A stretch of DNA of 64,000 nt, from positions 8,339 through 72,338 of the forward strand of contig JAEWFW010000014.1 in assembly GCA_023388635.1 (NCBI GenBank), given 5' to 3'. The stretch comes from Bacillota bacterium. GTDB lineage: Bacteria; Bacillota; Bacilli; Desulfuribacillales; Desulfuribacillaceae. Both the position numbers and the translations under genes were made by a program. The notes below the pieces were generated by a model that was not told the origin of the DNA, did not search any database, and saw only the letters and a program-made list of their open reading frames with translations. Shown here in pieces: positions 1 through 8,477 of the stretch; the first letter of the stretch is position 1, and every line of letters starts with the position of its first letter.

Positions 1-467
1 CCTCCGCGGCGCATAGACGCAATGCCGTTGACCAATGTAGCTCCCAATGCGGCACCCGAAAACGAAAATAATATAATCTGCATATATCCCAATCCCGGGA
101 AAAATGCAAAGCAGATCGATAAGGCAAATCCTGCCCCGGCATTTAAGCCCATCAATCCGGAATCCGCCAAGGGATTTCGCGTAGTTCCCTGCATGATTGC
201 TCCCGCTACCGCAAAAGCTGCACCCACTAAAGCACTGGCTATGACACGCGGCAGACGAAGATCGATAACGATCAAATGATGAGTGTTTTCTGCTTCAAAA
301 CGCAACAACGCATCCCAGACTGTCGCTAGCGGGATTTCAGCCGCCCCCTTGGTGATGGAAAAAGCCATCAATAAGAGGAGCAGCCCTGTGCCGAAGACGA
401 TAATTAACCATGTTGCCCACCCGTTCCCTTTTTTATCTTTTGGCGAATCCTCATTCCGTTGTTTCAT
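1..467 (-). CDS. FecCD-family iron-siderophore permease, N-terminal part (runs off window)
   Basis: Membrane subunit of an ABC importer for iron-siderophore or similar chelates. About 155 N-terminal residues are visible. A charged cytosolic start (MKQRNEDSPKDKKG) is followed by the first membrane helix, then the family-typical stretch LRLPRVIASALVGAAFAVAG and the QGTTRNPLADSGLMG box that marks FecCD/BtuC permeases. The ATG at 467 has AAGGAGG upstream. It lies 104 bp downstream of the ABC exporter gene, in the same direction, and probably belongs to the transcript that begins at the lipoprotein near 3388. The C-terminal half, and presumably a second permease and an ATPase, lie outside the window. 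Family certain; substrate inferred from context. Confidence 0.9.
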   Translation of the reverse strand, partial: MKQRNEDSPKDKKGNGWATWLIIVFGTGLLLLLMAFSITKGAAEIPLATVWDALLRFEAENTHHLIVIDLRLPRVIASALVGAAFAVAGAIMQGTTRNPLADSGLMGLNAGAGFALSICFAFFPGLGYMQIILFSFSGAALGATLVNGIASMRRG

Positions 468-570
468 ATGATGGGCTGCCTCCTTCCCTGCTCTTTTTGT
501 TGTTTCATGTGATGGATCGCCTACTTCCGCTGTTCATTTTGCTGTTTCATAATGATGGCACCTGCTTCCG

Positions 571-2295
571 CTATGCCCCTGCTTGTACCCGGTGCAAGCG
601 GCTATATATTCCATTTTGCTTTAACAATTCTTCATGTTCCCCTTGCTCGACAATCCCATCCTCACTCAAAACAATAATTCTATCAGCATTGCGAATCGTC
701 GCTAGTCGGTGGGCAATAATCAGCGTCGTTCGTCCTTTGGCAAGTTCGGAAAGTGATTGCTGAATATACGCTTCGGTTTGGGTGTCTAAAGACGATGTCG
801 CTTCATCGAGAATCAGGATTGGTGGGTTCTTAAGAAACATCCGGGCGATCGACAGCCGCTGTTTTTGCCCTCCCGACAATTTCACGCCTCGCTCACCGAT
901 GAGGGTGTCAAGGCCGTTTGACTGCTCTCGGATAAATTCGTCGAGCTGAGCGCGCCGTGCCGCTCCCCATATTTCCTGTTCAGTCGCATCCAATTTGCCA
1001 AACTGGATATTTTCTCGGATCGTTCCGGAAAACAGAAATACATCCTGCTGTACCAAGCCAATTTGACGTCGCAGAGACGTGAGTTTGATATCGCGGATAT
1101 CGATGCCATCAATCGTAATGCTCCCGGCATCCGGTTCATAGAACCGGGGTAACAGGCTGCACAGTGTGGTTTTCCCCGCACCGGAGGTGCCTACGAAAGC
1201 GACCGTCTCACCCGCATCAATGCGAAGATTAATATTATTTAATACAAATCGGTTCTCGTCATATCCAAAGGAGACATTTGCATAGCGAATATCTCCGCGC
1301 AACGAAGATACTTCCATAGCGTTAGGCGTATCTTGAATCTCAGGTTCTATGTCCATCAAGTCCGCAAAATTCTGAAATCCGACAATCCCTTTCGGAAAAC
1401 GCACCGAAAAATTCGCCAGCATCTGCACAGGGTTGAGCATGACATTTCCCAACAAAATAAAACTAAATAACTGACCGTTACTCATATCTCCCCGAACGGT
1501 AAACCAACTGCCGCCGATTAACGCTACAAGTGGCAATAACCGCATGAGGAAATAGGTAGTCGATTCATTCTGTGCGATTGATTTAAAACTTTGAGTTTTG
1601 GCATCACAAAATTGTTGATTGTCGGAATTGAATAACTTTCTTTGATGTTCTTCGTTGGCAAAAGCCTGTACTACACGGATTCCGCCTATCCCGTCTTCCA
1701 ACCGGGACAGAAAAACGCCGATGGCTCCAAATATTTTGTAAGTCGCTTTCATTGTCTTTCTCGTAAAATATAATGTAAGAACTAAAATAGTAATGACCAA
1801 CACACCCATCACCAATGCCAATATCCAGTTGACATGGAGCATCAGAACCATTGCGCCGATCAATGTGATCGTTGATATTAAAAAATGCTCCGGTCCGTAG
1901 TGTGCCATATTCCCCACGTCCAGCAGATCATTAGATATACGTGAAGCGAGTTTTCCTGTCTTGTTATTGTCAAAAAAACGAAAAGACAACTTTTGCAGAT
2001 GGTTATACAGTTCGACCCTCAGGTCCGTTTCAATATGCAAACCCAAGCGTTCCCCCCAATATCCAACTACAAACTTAAGACAGGCATTGATCATATAAAT
2101 GACCAGCAGCATACTACAGGCCGCCAAAATCAAGTTCCAATTCCCTGTCGGCAGCAGCTTGTCGACGATTTGATTGACTGCCAGTGGAAACGACAGCTCT
2201 AATACGGCAATAATTGCCGCACAGGAAAAATCGAGCATGAATAATCCTTTATACGGGCGATAATAACGTAAAAATCTTCTGAAACTTTTAATCAC
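571..2295 (-). CDS. ABC transporter, fused permease-ATPase (MsbA/multidrug exporter type)
   Basis: Half-transporter of 574 residues, a normal length for ABC exporters that work as dimers. An N-terminal six-helix transmembrane domain (about residues 15-310) is followed by the nucleotide-binding domain: Walker A GTSGAGKTT near residue 368, Q-loop QQDVFLF, signature LSGGQKQRLSIAR, Walker B ILILDEATSSLD and switch His in IIAHRL. The start is GTG, with GGGGGAG about 12 bases upstream; no better ATG is nearby. It sits between a siderophore-binding lipoprotein and a FecCD permease, which is unusual because importers normally pair with a stand-alone ATPase. It may export the endogenous siderophore or move chelate across the membrane. 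The exporter fold is certain; the iron role is inferred only from neighbours. Confidence 0.9.
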   Translation of the reverse strand: MIKSFRRFLRYYRPYKGLFMLDFSCAAIIAVLELSFPLAVNQIVDKLLPTGNWNLILAACSMLLVIYMINACLKFVVGYWGERLGLHIETDLRVELYNHLQKLSFRFFDNNKTGKLASRISNDLLDVGNMAHYGPEHFLISTITLIGAMVLMLHVNWILALVMGVLVITILVLTLYFTRKTMKATYKIFGAIGVFLSRLEDGIGGIRVVQAFANEEHQRKLFNSDNQQFCDAKTQSFKSIAQNESTTYFLMRLLPLVALIGGSWFTVRGDMSNGQLFSFILLGNVMLNPVQMLANFSVRFPKGIVGFQNFADLMDIEPEIQDTPNAMEVSSLRGDIRYANVSFGYDENRFVLNNINLRIDAGETVAFVGTSGAGKTTLCSLLPRFYEPDAGSITIDGIDIRDIKLTSLRRQIGLVQQDVFLFSGTIRENIQFGKLDATEQEIWGAARRAQLDEFIREQSNGLDTLIGERGVKLSGGQKQRLSIARMFLKNPPILILDEATSSLDTQTEAYIQQSLSELAKGRTTLIIAHRLATIRNADRIIVLSEDGIVEQGEHEELLKQNGIYSRLHRVQAGA

Positions 2296-2339
2296 AGGTA
2301 ATTCTGCTCCCCCTTTCTGTAGCTATCACGTGAATAACT

Positions 2340-2371
2340 AAGGCGCAGACCGCCGCAGCAGACCGCGCCTT
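2340..2371 (-). terminator. Possible hairpin downstream of the iron-binding lipoprotein gene
   Basis: Arms AAGGCGC and GCGCCTT (7 bp) enclose an 18-nt loop in the gap between the lipoprotein stop (2402) and the exporter start (2295). The tail on the minus strand is only moderately T-rich, so it may attenuate transcription or protect the upstream message rather than fully terminate. Confidence 0.4.
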
Positions 2372-2401
2372 ATTTTTCATGATTTACCCTTTATAGCTTC
2401 A

Positions 2402-3388
2402 TCAATGATTTACTCTTGACGGCTTCATCAACCGAACGACTTCGTCCAGTGCCCAATCCAGTGCAAGAGCATTACCAGAAGACAATCGGTCTCCAATACT
2501 ATAGACACGATTATTTTTTGTTGCAGGTAGGTTTCTCCATATTGAGCTATCCGCTACCTCATTAGCGTATTGCTGATCTGCGTCCGTAGTGGGACTTACC
2601 AGGAAAATATAGTCCGCCGAATATTCAGTAAGGTCTTCCAGCGAAAGCTGCATTCCGCTCGTCAGGTTTAAATCTTCAACCGTAGAAGTTAGTCCAAGCA
2701 CTTCATGTATAGTTGGATACGTACTTGGAGGGAAAACGTATAATGATTTTTCCCATACTTGCAATACGAGTGCAGTTTCCCCCGAACCTATTATGTCGGA
2801 CAAGACTTCTTTTACTTCTTGCACCTTCTTTTCATACGCAGAAACCCAGGCTTCGGCTTCCTGTTCCCTGCCCAGAATATCTCCTGTGATACGCAAATTT
2901 TCTAGAGCGTCTCCAAAAAAAGGAGCTACAACCGTTGGCGCTATTTTACTCAAAGCATTCCAAGTATCTTCATCCGTAACCCTCTCGGGTGTAATAATTA
3001 AATCCGGCTCTAGCTCAATAATTTTTTCAAAATTGAGATTTTCTACTTTTCCTAAAGGCTCGATCCCCTCTTTTTGTGAATCATCCAATGGAGTCAACCA
3101 ATTTTCTGCCGCTCCTACAGGTGTAATTCCCGCAGCAACTGCTTCGGCTGTCATATTGATTGTGATAATTCTTTGTGGATTTGCCGGAATTTCCACTTCG
3201 CGCCCCGCTATATCCGTGTATAGTCTCATTTGCGGAATATTTGCCTCCGTCATGTTCACAGATTCCTTTGCCACAGATGTATTCCCGGGCACGGATGTAT
3301 TGTTGTTCTTCCCAGGCATACCGGCGCAGCCTGTCAAAATCCCTGTCAATAATGTAAGTGAGACGAGCAGTCTCAATAGCTTTTTCAT
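2402..3388 (-). CDS. Iron-siderophore ABC transporter substrate-binding lipoprotein (FecB/FhuD type)
   Basis: Extracytoplasmic solute-binding protein of 328 residues that should capture a ferric siderophore and deliver it to a FecCD permease. The N-terminus is a lipoprotein signal with lipobox LTGC and lipidated Cys21, then a Ser/Asn/Thr-rich linker. The mature part has the class III binding-protein layout: a first lobe opening with TDIAGREVEIPANPQRI, a helical backbone linker and a second lobe. The ATG has GGAGG upstream in a context almost identical to the other two lipoprotein genes. Its promoter holds a GTTAG-N6-CTAAC palindrome between the -10 and the start. It heads the unit lipoprotein-exporter-permease. 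Family sure; ligand unknown. Confidence 0.92.
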   Translation of the reverse strand: MKKLLRLLVSLTLLTGILTGCAGMPGKNNNTSVPGNTSVAKESVNMTEANIPQMRLYTDIAGREVEIPANPQRIITINMTAEAVAAGITPVGAAENWLTPLDDSQKEGIEPLGKVENLNFEKIIELEPDLIITPERVTDEDTWNALSKIAPTVVAPFFGDALENLRITGDILGREQEAEAWVSAYEKKVQEVKEVLSDIIGSGETALVLQVWEKSLYVFPPSTYPTIHEVLGLTSTVEDLNLTSGMQLSLEDLTEYSADYIFLVSPTTDADQQYANEVADSSIWRNLPATKNNRVYSIGDRLSSGNALALDWALDEVVRLMKPSRVNH

Positions 3389-3413
3389 TTTTTATTCCTC
3401 CAATATGATTTTA

Positions 3414-3429
3414 GTTAGTTTCATCTAAC
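3414..3429 (-). promoter_or_regulatory. Operator-like palindrome GTTAG-N6-CTAAC, copy 1
   Basis: Perfect inverted repeat (AGTTAG/CTAACT when extended one base each side) between the TATACT -10 box and the start codon of the binding-protein gene at 3388, a typical repressor position. The same motif occurs at 5387, 7408 and 8478. The half-site recalls DtxR/IdeR boxes (TTAGGTTAG...) more than the Bacillus Fur box; that comparison is inference. Confidence 0.7.
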
Positions 3430-3442
3430 TGATTCTGAAATC

Positions 3443-3474
3443 AGTATAGCAAAACAATTTTCATATTGGAATGG
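3443..3474 (-). promoter_or_regulatory. Promoter of the lipoprotein gene at 3388
   Basis: On the minus strand the region reads CCATTCCAA, 17 bp, then TGC-TATACT, an extended -10. CCATTCC lies at exactly the same distance from the -10 in all three lipoprotein promoters, so it may be part of an activator site (an AraC-type target) as well as a poor -35 box. Confidence 0.65.
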
Positions 3475-3487
3475 ACGCTCATTGAAT

Positions 3488-4312
3488 TCAACATGGATTA
3501 TTTATGAATCTCTTCCGAAACTCGCTGGGCGCAATGCCAAACTGTTTTTTGAACACTCTGCTGAAATAGAGCGGATCGTTGAATCCTACAGCTTGCGCAA
3601 TTTCCTGCACAAGCGCTTCGCCGGCTAGCAACAGTTCCTTTGCACGATTCAGTCGATACCGTAATAAATAATCACCTGGTCCCATGCCCGCGTATTTGTT
3701 GAACACATAGGAAAGCCTATTCCTGTTTATACCACTTTGCTCTGCAATCTGGCAGATAGTGAGGGGGACCATATAATGCTCATGGATATATGCAGACAGC
3801 TTCTCAAACAGAGCTTGTGCGCCGCCATCCGTTTGATTGCGGACACAGACGAACATTTCATCTAGAACATCCCTGAATAGCGTTTCTGCCTTAAAAGCTG
3901 CAATTCCATCCGGTTGGCTGGATACCTGATGCAATCGCCTGAGCAGTTCAGTCAGACGCGGACTTATTCCCGTTTTCAATTCAAAATGGACATTAGGAAG
4001 AGAAAAGCCTTCCGGTTCCGACCCGCATATGCGGTACAGTACAAGCAAGTATTCGCAACAGGAATTACCAATTACTTTCTGGGTTAATTGCATTTGCGCT
4101 CCGCCATGTACTATATTTTCCTGAGAAAGTATATAGGGTGTACCATTAAAGTTAAACTCAGATTTTCCGCTTAGTGTGAATACGAAGCCGGGAAACGGTT
4201 GGGTGTACTCCCAGCCACTCCAGCCTGCTTCCCGAATACCCGAGTACACTTCTTCCACTTGAAAATAAGTGCGCGCAAAATGATCCGCCAGCTTGTTAAT
4301 GTCGACTTTCAT
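3488..4312 (-). CDS. AraC-family transcriptional regulator, copy 1
   Basis: 274-residue regulator with an N-terminal cupin-like sensing domain (about residues 15-150, with PFPGFVFTLSGKSEF and VHGGAQMQL) and a C-terminal AraC DNA-binding domain (about 170-270). The second helix-turn-helix carries the signature DPLYFSRVFKKQFGIAPSEFRK. It is clearly a paralogue of the regulators at 5460 and 7497. It follows the lipoprotein gene at 4360 by 47 bp with no promoter of its own visible, so it is probably co-transcribed. B. subtilis Btr (YbbB) is an AraC-type activator of siderophore uptake that fuses such a domain to a binding-protein domain; here sensor and binding protein are separate genes. An iron role is inferred from context. 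Confidence 0.9.
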   Translation of the reverse strand: MKVDINKLADHFARTYFQVEEVYSGIREAGWSGWEYTQPFPGFVFTLSGKSEFNFNGTPYILSQENIVHGGAQMQLTQKVIGNSCCEYLLVLYRICGSEPEGFSLPNVHFELKTGISPRLTELLRRLHQVSSQPDGIAAFKAETLFRDVLDEMFVCVRNQTDGGAQALFEKLSAYIHEHYMVPLTICQIAEQSGINRNRLSYVFNKYAGMGPGDYLLRYRLNRAKELLLAGEALVQEIAQAVGFNDPLYFSRVFKKQFGIAPSEFRKRFINNPC

Positions 4313-4359
4313 TTTGCGCGCCTCCTTGAAATTCAGTCATAAATCAGATGGTGGAACAT

Positions 4360-5361
4360 TTACTCTTGAATATTTTCAATAATTGTTTTAACTCCCAACT
4401 CAATCGCTAATGGTCCACCGGCGGCAATTGAGCTGTCCAAAGCATACATCCGTCCGTTTTTAATTGCGTCAAGGGATTTCCATACAGAATTGCTCTCCAA
4501 ATTTTTCAGATATCCCGCTAAACTATTGGCGGAACCTCCTATATCAGCGACAAACATATACTCCGGATTGATCGTCGCCAGGTATTCCAGCGGAATTTCT
4601 TCACCCTTTGATGACATATCTACATAATTTTCCGGCGGATTCAGTCCAAGTCCGTTTTGCTCGTTAAAGACAAATTGTGTAGTAAACGCCCAGAATTGTT
4701 TGTCTCCAAGCATAATAACTCCAAAGGTGTTATCGTTGTATTGCTCCAATTGTTGTCTTGAATCTGCGATGAACGTTTCAATGCGTGTAATTTCAGATTC
4801 AGCCTTTTCCTCTTTTCCAAAAATCTCCCCATATTGGCGCAACGCACCCTGCCAGTTGTTCTCATTACTGTCAACAGCAATAACCGGAGCTATCTTTTCC
4901 AGCTCTGCTCCATAATCATCATGCCATCCCGAATATACGATAATTAAATCAGGATCGGCTTCCAGCAGCTTCTCGACGTTAGGACTGTTGATCTCCCCGA
5001 TATCGGCAATATCATACTGCCCTTTATACGGTGTCAAAGATGCCCATTCATCAAGTACGTTGACATTTGTGGCGGCAATCGGAAACTCGCCAAGCAAAAA
5101 CATATGCTCAAAGTTACGGAAAAACAGCAATGCAACTCTTTCCGGTTTCTTTTCCAAAACAACTTCTCGACCAAGGGCGTCTACATACGTTCTCGGCCAT
5201 GCTTCCTCAACATCAGCGTTATTCTCCGGCGTCTTATTATCAACAACCGCTTGTGTACTATTCGGAGTGTTCGTACTATTTTTTGCAGGTGCTCCGCCGC
5301 ATCCGGTGAACAGCCCGACCAGCAACATCATTGAAACAATCAGTCCGAGTATTTTTTTCAT
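4360..5361 (-). CDS. Iron-siderophore ABC transporter substrate-binding lipoprotein, copy 2
   Basis: 333 residues. Signal peptide with lipobox FTGC and Cys21, an Asn/Thr-rich linker, then a class III solute-binding fold with YVDALGREVVLEKKPERVA opening the first lobe. It resembles copy 3 (6341) more closely than copy 1: both share the phrases PRT, LEKKPERV and an F-x-N-hydrophobic-x-E segment. The ATG follows GGAGG. No permease lies next to it, so it presumably docks on a shared FecCD permease such as the one at the left edge. Promoter and GTTAG-N6-CTAAC operator lie directly upstream, and the AraC gene at 3488 follows in the same unit. Confidence 0.92.
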   Translation of the reverse strand: MKKILGLIVSMMLLVGLFTGCGGAPAKNSTNTPNSTQAVVDNKTPENNADVEEAWPRTYVDALGREVVLEKKPERVALLFFRNFEHMFLLGEFPIAATNVNVLDEWASLTPYKGQYDIADIGEINSPNVEKLLEADPDLIIVYSGWHDDYGAELEKIAPVIAVDSNENNWQGALRQYGEIFGKEEKAESEITRIETFIADSRQQLEQYNDNTFGVIMLGDKQFWAFTTQFVFNEQNGLGLNPPENYVDMSSKGEEIPLEYLATINPEYMFVADIGGSANSLAGYLKNLESNSVWKSLDAIKNGRMYALDSSIAAGGPLAIELGVKTIIENIQE

Positions 5362-5386
5362 GGTTTATTCCTCCAATATGATTAAG

Positions 5387-5402
5387 GTTAGTATAGTCTA
5401 AC
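5387..5402 (-). promoter_or_regulatory. Operator-like palindrome GTTAG-N6-CTAAC, copy 2
   Basis: Perfect 5-bp arms with a 6-bp spacer, between the -10 box (5415-5420) and the start codon at 5361. Same position and spacing as copies 1 and 3. A further GTTAG half-site at 5412-5416 adjoins the -10. Confidence 0.7.
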
Positions 5403-5414
5403 TAGACTTACGTT

Positions 5415-5446
5415 AGTATAGCAAACGCCTTTTCATATGGGAATGG
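5415..5446 (-). promoter_or_regulatory. Promoter of the lipoprotein gene at 5361
   Basis: The minus strand reads CCATTCCCA, 17 bp, TGC-TATACT. The block from CCATTCC to the -10 has the same length as in the promoters at 3443 and 7435. Confidence 0.65.
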
Positions 5447-5459
5447 CTCAATCTTGAAT

Positions 5460-6284
5460 TCACCATGCATTATTCTTGAATTTTCCCCGAAATTGGCTTG
5501 GAGACATACCAAACTGTTTTTTGAATATTCTGCTGAAGTGGTAAGGATCCGCATAACCGACACTTTTAGCGACGGCATATATCGGTGCCTCCAGATTCAA
5601 AAGCAAGTCTTTTGCACGATTGAGCCGATAGAGAACCAAATAGTCTCCCGGACCCATACCGGCATATTTATGAAATACATAGGAGAGTCTGTTCTCGTTC
5701 ACGTTATATTGCTTTGCCAGCCCCCCCACAGCTAACGAATCCATATAATGCTCATGCATATAATCAGTGATCTGCTCAAACAGCGCTTGGGCTCCATCGT
5801 TTGTTTGGTTGCGGGCACTAATGAACAACTCATCCAACACGCACCGGAACAGCGTCTCTGTGCGGAATGCATAGATCCCTCCCGGCTGGCTGGAAACTCT
5901 CCAGAGGCGATCAAGCAATTCTATCATTTTAGGATTTTGTCCTGTTTGCAATTCAAAATGCGAGAAAGCAAGGGAGAAATCTTCGGGTTCATTGCCGCAG
6001 ACGCTGTACAAAACTAGAATATATTCCCATTTCGTATTCCCAAGAACGCGCATATTCAGTTCCATACACGCGCCGCCATGCACAACATGTCCCGGCACGA
6101 GAACATACGGCGTTCCGTTGAAAACAAATTCAGCCCTGCCACTTATGGGAAATACGAAACCCGGAAACGGCTCGGAATACCCGCTATAGTGCTTGCCGGG
6201 TTCACGTATAGAGTGATGAACATGCTCAACCTTAAAGGATGTGCAGGCAAAATGCTCTGCCAACGTATTGATCTCGATTTTCAA
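5460..6284 (-). CDS. AraC-family transcriptional regulator, copy 2 (TTG start)
   Basis: Regulator of 274 residues if started at the TTG at 6284. An upstream ATG (6317) keeps the frame but lacks an SD, whereas GGAAGGAG lies 8 bases before the TTG. The TTG start also gives exactly the length and N-terminus (LKIEINTLAEHF) of its paralogue at 3488 (MKVDINKLADHF). It has a cupin-like N-terminal domain with PFPGFVFPISGRAEF, and a C-terminal AraC domain with two helix-turn-helix units ending DPYHFSRIFKKQFGMSPSQFR. It lies 56 bp after the lipoprotein gene at 6341 and is probably co-transcribed with it. Likely a siderophore-responsive activator; this is inference. Confidence 0.9.
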   Translation of the reverse strand: MKIEINTLAEHFACTSFKVEHVHHSIREPGKHYSGYSEPFPGFVFPISGRAEFVFNGTPYVLVPGHVVHGGACMELNMRVLGNTKWEYILVLYSVCGNEPEDFSLAFSHFELQTGQNPKMIELLDRLWRVSSQPGGIYAFRTETLFRCVLDELFISARNQTNDGAQALFEQITDYMHEHYMDSLAVGGLAKQYNVNENRLSYVFHKYAGMGPGDYLVLYRLNRAKDLLLNLEAPIYAVAKSVGYADPYHFSRIFKKQFGMSPSQFRGKFKNNAW

Positions 6285-6340
6285 TTTACCCACTCCTTCC
6301 CGCGAAAAATCTATCATTCATCGATATCGAAATAATCGTA

Positions 6341-7381
6341 TTACTGTGTGTTAGATACCACGTCTAAACTATCAACAATGGTTTCGATTGCCATCTTCAC
6401 ACCAAGCGGCGATCCGGTGACGCAGGCAGGATCAAGAAAATATACATTATCTGATTGCACAGCTGTAAGCGATTTCCATACGGAAGAGGCTTCTGTATCT
6501 GCCTTCAAATAGCTTACTTGGTATCCGGTCTCTGCCGAGCCAAGCTCCCCGACAATAAAAATATAATCGGGATCTAAGCCGGCTAGGGATTCCAGAGACA
6601 GCTTTCCACCTTCTTGTGGATATCCTGACGGCGCAGTCAGACCCAATCCAATCTCCTTGTCGAAAAATGCCTGCTGGCTTGTCGCAGTTGTTCCAAAAGC
6701 GTAAAACGTATTTTTTCCCTGATCCCATGCAAAAAAGAATGTTTTATCGCTATATGCAGACAGCGTATCCCTCGCTTCTGTCATCAAAGAGTCCACTTCG
6801 CCAATAAATTGTTCCGCCACTTGTTCTGCGCCGATGAAATTGGCATAGTTGTTGAGATTTTCCTTCCACTCCGAACTGTTAAACAGGAGTGTCGGCGCAA
6901 TTTTATTGAGATCGTCATATACTTCAGCGTGGGCGGCAGTGCCGACGATCAAATCGGGGGACAATTCCAATATTCTCTCCATACTCGGCTCCCTTGGACT
7001 GCCTAAATCGATGATTTCGATTTCTTCGGCGTACGGTTTCAGCGTTCCAAATCCATTCATCGCGCGATCCGCCCATGCTGCTCCGACGGGAGGATGCCCG
7101 AGAACAACTAAGTTTTCGATGTTGCCAAAGTACAGTACCACCACGCGTTCCGGTTTTTTCTCCAGTGTAATACTATGATTGAAGTCATCTTCTACCGTTC
7201 TTGGCCACGCCGGCTGCTCTGCCGAATTGTCCGGCTCCGGTGTATTGGTATTCGTTTTTTCTGTTTGATCGGTTTCCGGCACAGATGGTTGTACATTATT
7301 TCCGGCTTGTGACCCAAAGCAACCTGTCAGCAAGCCCGCTATTAGTACAGCTGAGATAATAAATCCCATAACTTTTTTCAT
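6341..7381 (-). CDS. Iron-siderophore ABC transporter substrate-binding lipoprotein, copy 3
   Basis: 346 residues with lipobox LTGC (Cys21) and a long Asn/Thr/Pro/Glu linker to about residue 58. The class III binding-protein body has a first lobe starting near LEKKPERVVVLYFG and a second lobe with LSLESLAGLDPDYIFIVG. It is paralogous to the genes at 2402 and 4360. It heads a unit with the AraC gene at 5460 and has its own promoter and GTTAG-N6-CTAAC palindrome. Three lipoproteins serving one importer would widen the range of siderophores taken up; family certain, individual ligands unknown. Confidence 0.92.
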   Translation of the reverse strand: MKKVMGFIISAVLIAGLLTGCFGSQAGNNVQPSVPETDQTEKTNTNTPEPDNSAEQPAWPRTVEDDFNHSITLEKKPERVVVLYFGNIENLVVLGHPPVGAAWADRAMNGFGTLKPYAEEIEIIDLGSPREPSMERILELSPDLIVGTAAHAEVYDDLNKIAPTLLFNSSEWKENLNNYANFIGAEQVAEQFIGEVDSLMTEARDTLSAYSDKTFFFAWDQGKNTFYAFGTTATSQQAFFDKEIGLGLTAPSGYPQEGGKLSLESLAGLDPDYIFIVGELGSAETGYQVSYLKADTEASSVWKSLTAVQSDNVYFLDPACVTGSPLGVKMAIETIVDSLDVVSNTQ

Positions 7382-7407
7382 TTTCTTATTCCCCCAATGG
7401 ATTTTTA

Positions 7408-7423
7408 GTTAGAGATAACTAAC
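7408..7423 (-). promoter_or_regulatory. Operator-like palindrome GTTAG-N6-CTAAC, copy 3
   Basis: Perfect 5-bp arms and 6-bp spacer between the -10 (7435-7440) and the start at 7381. The flanking TTTTTAGTTAG is also shared with copy 1. Confidence 0.7.
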
Positions 7424-7434
7424 CTTTCCGTGCC

Positions 7435-7466
7435 AGTATAGCAAAACTCTACTCTCATGGGAATGG
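7435..7466 (-). promoter_or_regulatory. Promoter of the lipoprotein gene at 7381
   Basis: The minus strand reads CCATTCCCA, 17 bp, TGC-TATACT, the same architecture as 3443 and 5415. It lies between the AraC gene at 7497 and the lipoprotein, so the AraC gene upstream is a separate unit. Confidence 0.65.
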
Positions 7467-7496
7467 AATAAAAATTCCGATGACATGGAATTTTTC

Positions 7497-8324
7497 CTAT
7501 AAACAATTCTTTATACTGTCTCGAAATTCAGACGGAGAAAACCCGGTCTGCTTCTTAAAGACCTTGCTGAAATACAGGTTGTCCGAATATCCTACATACT
7601 CAGCAACTTGTTTCACAGAACAATCGCAAGTGCGTAGCAGCTCTTTTGCACGTTTTATGCGAAGCTCAGTCAGATATCTAATTGGAGTTATGCCAATATG
7701 CATTTGGAACAATTCCCCGAAACGCTTGTTGCTTAATCCATATTGTTTTGCAAGATGTGCGACCGGGAGCTGTTGTGAATAGTTTTCGTGAATATGAGTA
7801 ATGATCTCCTCGATCATTTCACCATTGTTATCACGATATTGTCTTTTGCCCGATAAGATGATTTCTTCCATGATGTTATGGAACAACGATTTACTGCGCA
7901 AAACCGCCATGCTACCCGGTGTAGATTCACTTATAATTAGCTGCTGCGCCATGTCAACCAAGCGGGGGTTTGCACCCACAGCAATATGAAAATTCGTTTC
8001 TAAAAAGGCAAATGGCACTTGTTCATGTTCAATAACCCGGTAGTGGAGCAATACGTAATGCCAAATTTTATTGCCGATAACCTCTTTATCTAATCTCATA
8101 CCGGAGCCTGCATGAACTACCACACCAGGTTCCAGCAAATACGGCGTTCCGTTGAGAGTGAAACATGCACAGCCCTCAATCGGAATAACGATTCCACAAA
8201 ATCCAGCAGTGGTTTTGCCGTTCGTGTATGCGCTTCCGGGTTGGACACGATTTTCAAAAGCATCCGCGAACAAAAGATTCGTATTGGCATAGTAATCAGC
8301 AAGCTTGTTGATATGGATTTGCAT
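7497..8324 (-). CDS. AraC-family transcriptional regulator, copy 3
   Basis: 275 residues from the ATG at 8324. A GTG four codons earlier is possible, but AGGTG sits about 10 bases before the ATG and that start aligns with the paralogues (M-x-I-x-I-N-K-L-A-D). The N-terminal sensing domain is more diverged than in copies 1 and 2, with GIVIPIEGCACFTL. The C-terminal AraC domain has SDNLYFSKVFKKQTGFSPSEFR. It is the only one of the three regulators with its own palindrome-bearing upstream region (8478), so it may be the autoregulated master gene of the cluster. That ranking is inference. Confidence 0.9.
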   Translation of the reverse strand: MQIHINKLADYYANTNLLFADAFENRVQPGSAYTNGKTTAGFCGIVIPIEGCACFTLNGTPYLLEPGVVVHAGSGMRLDKEVIGNKIWHYVLLHYRVIEHEQVPFAFLETNFHIAVGANPRLVDMAQQLIISESTPGSMAVLRSKSLFHNIMEEIILSGKRQYRDNNGEMIEEIITHIHENYSQQLPVAHLAKQYGLSNKRFGELFQMHIGITPIRYLTELRIKRAKELLRTCDCSVKQVAEYVGYSDNLYFSKVFKKQTGFSPSEFRDSIKNCL

Positions 8325-8477
8325 ATGGAAGTTCACCTACTTATGAGTTATGCACTGTTTATTACATGTTTTCAAAATACTCTCAAAACATACTCTGTTT
8401 TTCATTGTTTTACATATATGCCGTTATTTTCATAGGTTATTTTCTATAAAAAGGATTGGTTCTCCTATCTATTGTTA

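Noticed and set aside
2793..3428. 211-codon plus-strand ORF over the lipoprotein gene
   Set aside because: It lies fully antisense to a clear binding-protein gene and has no family features or ribosome site.
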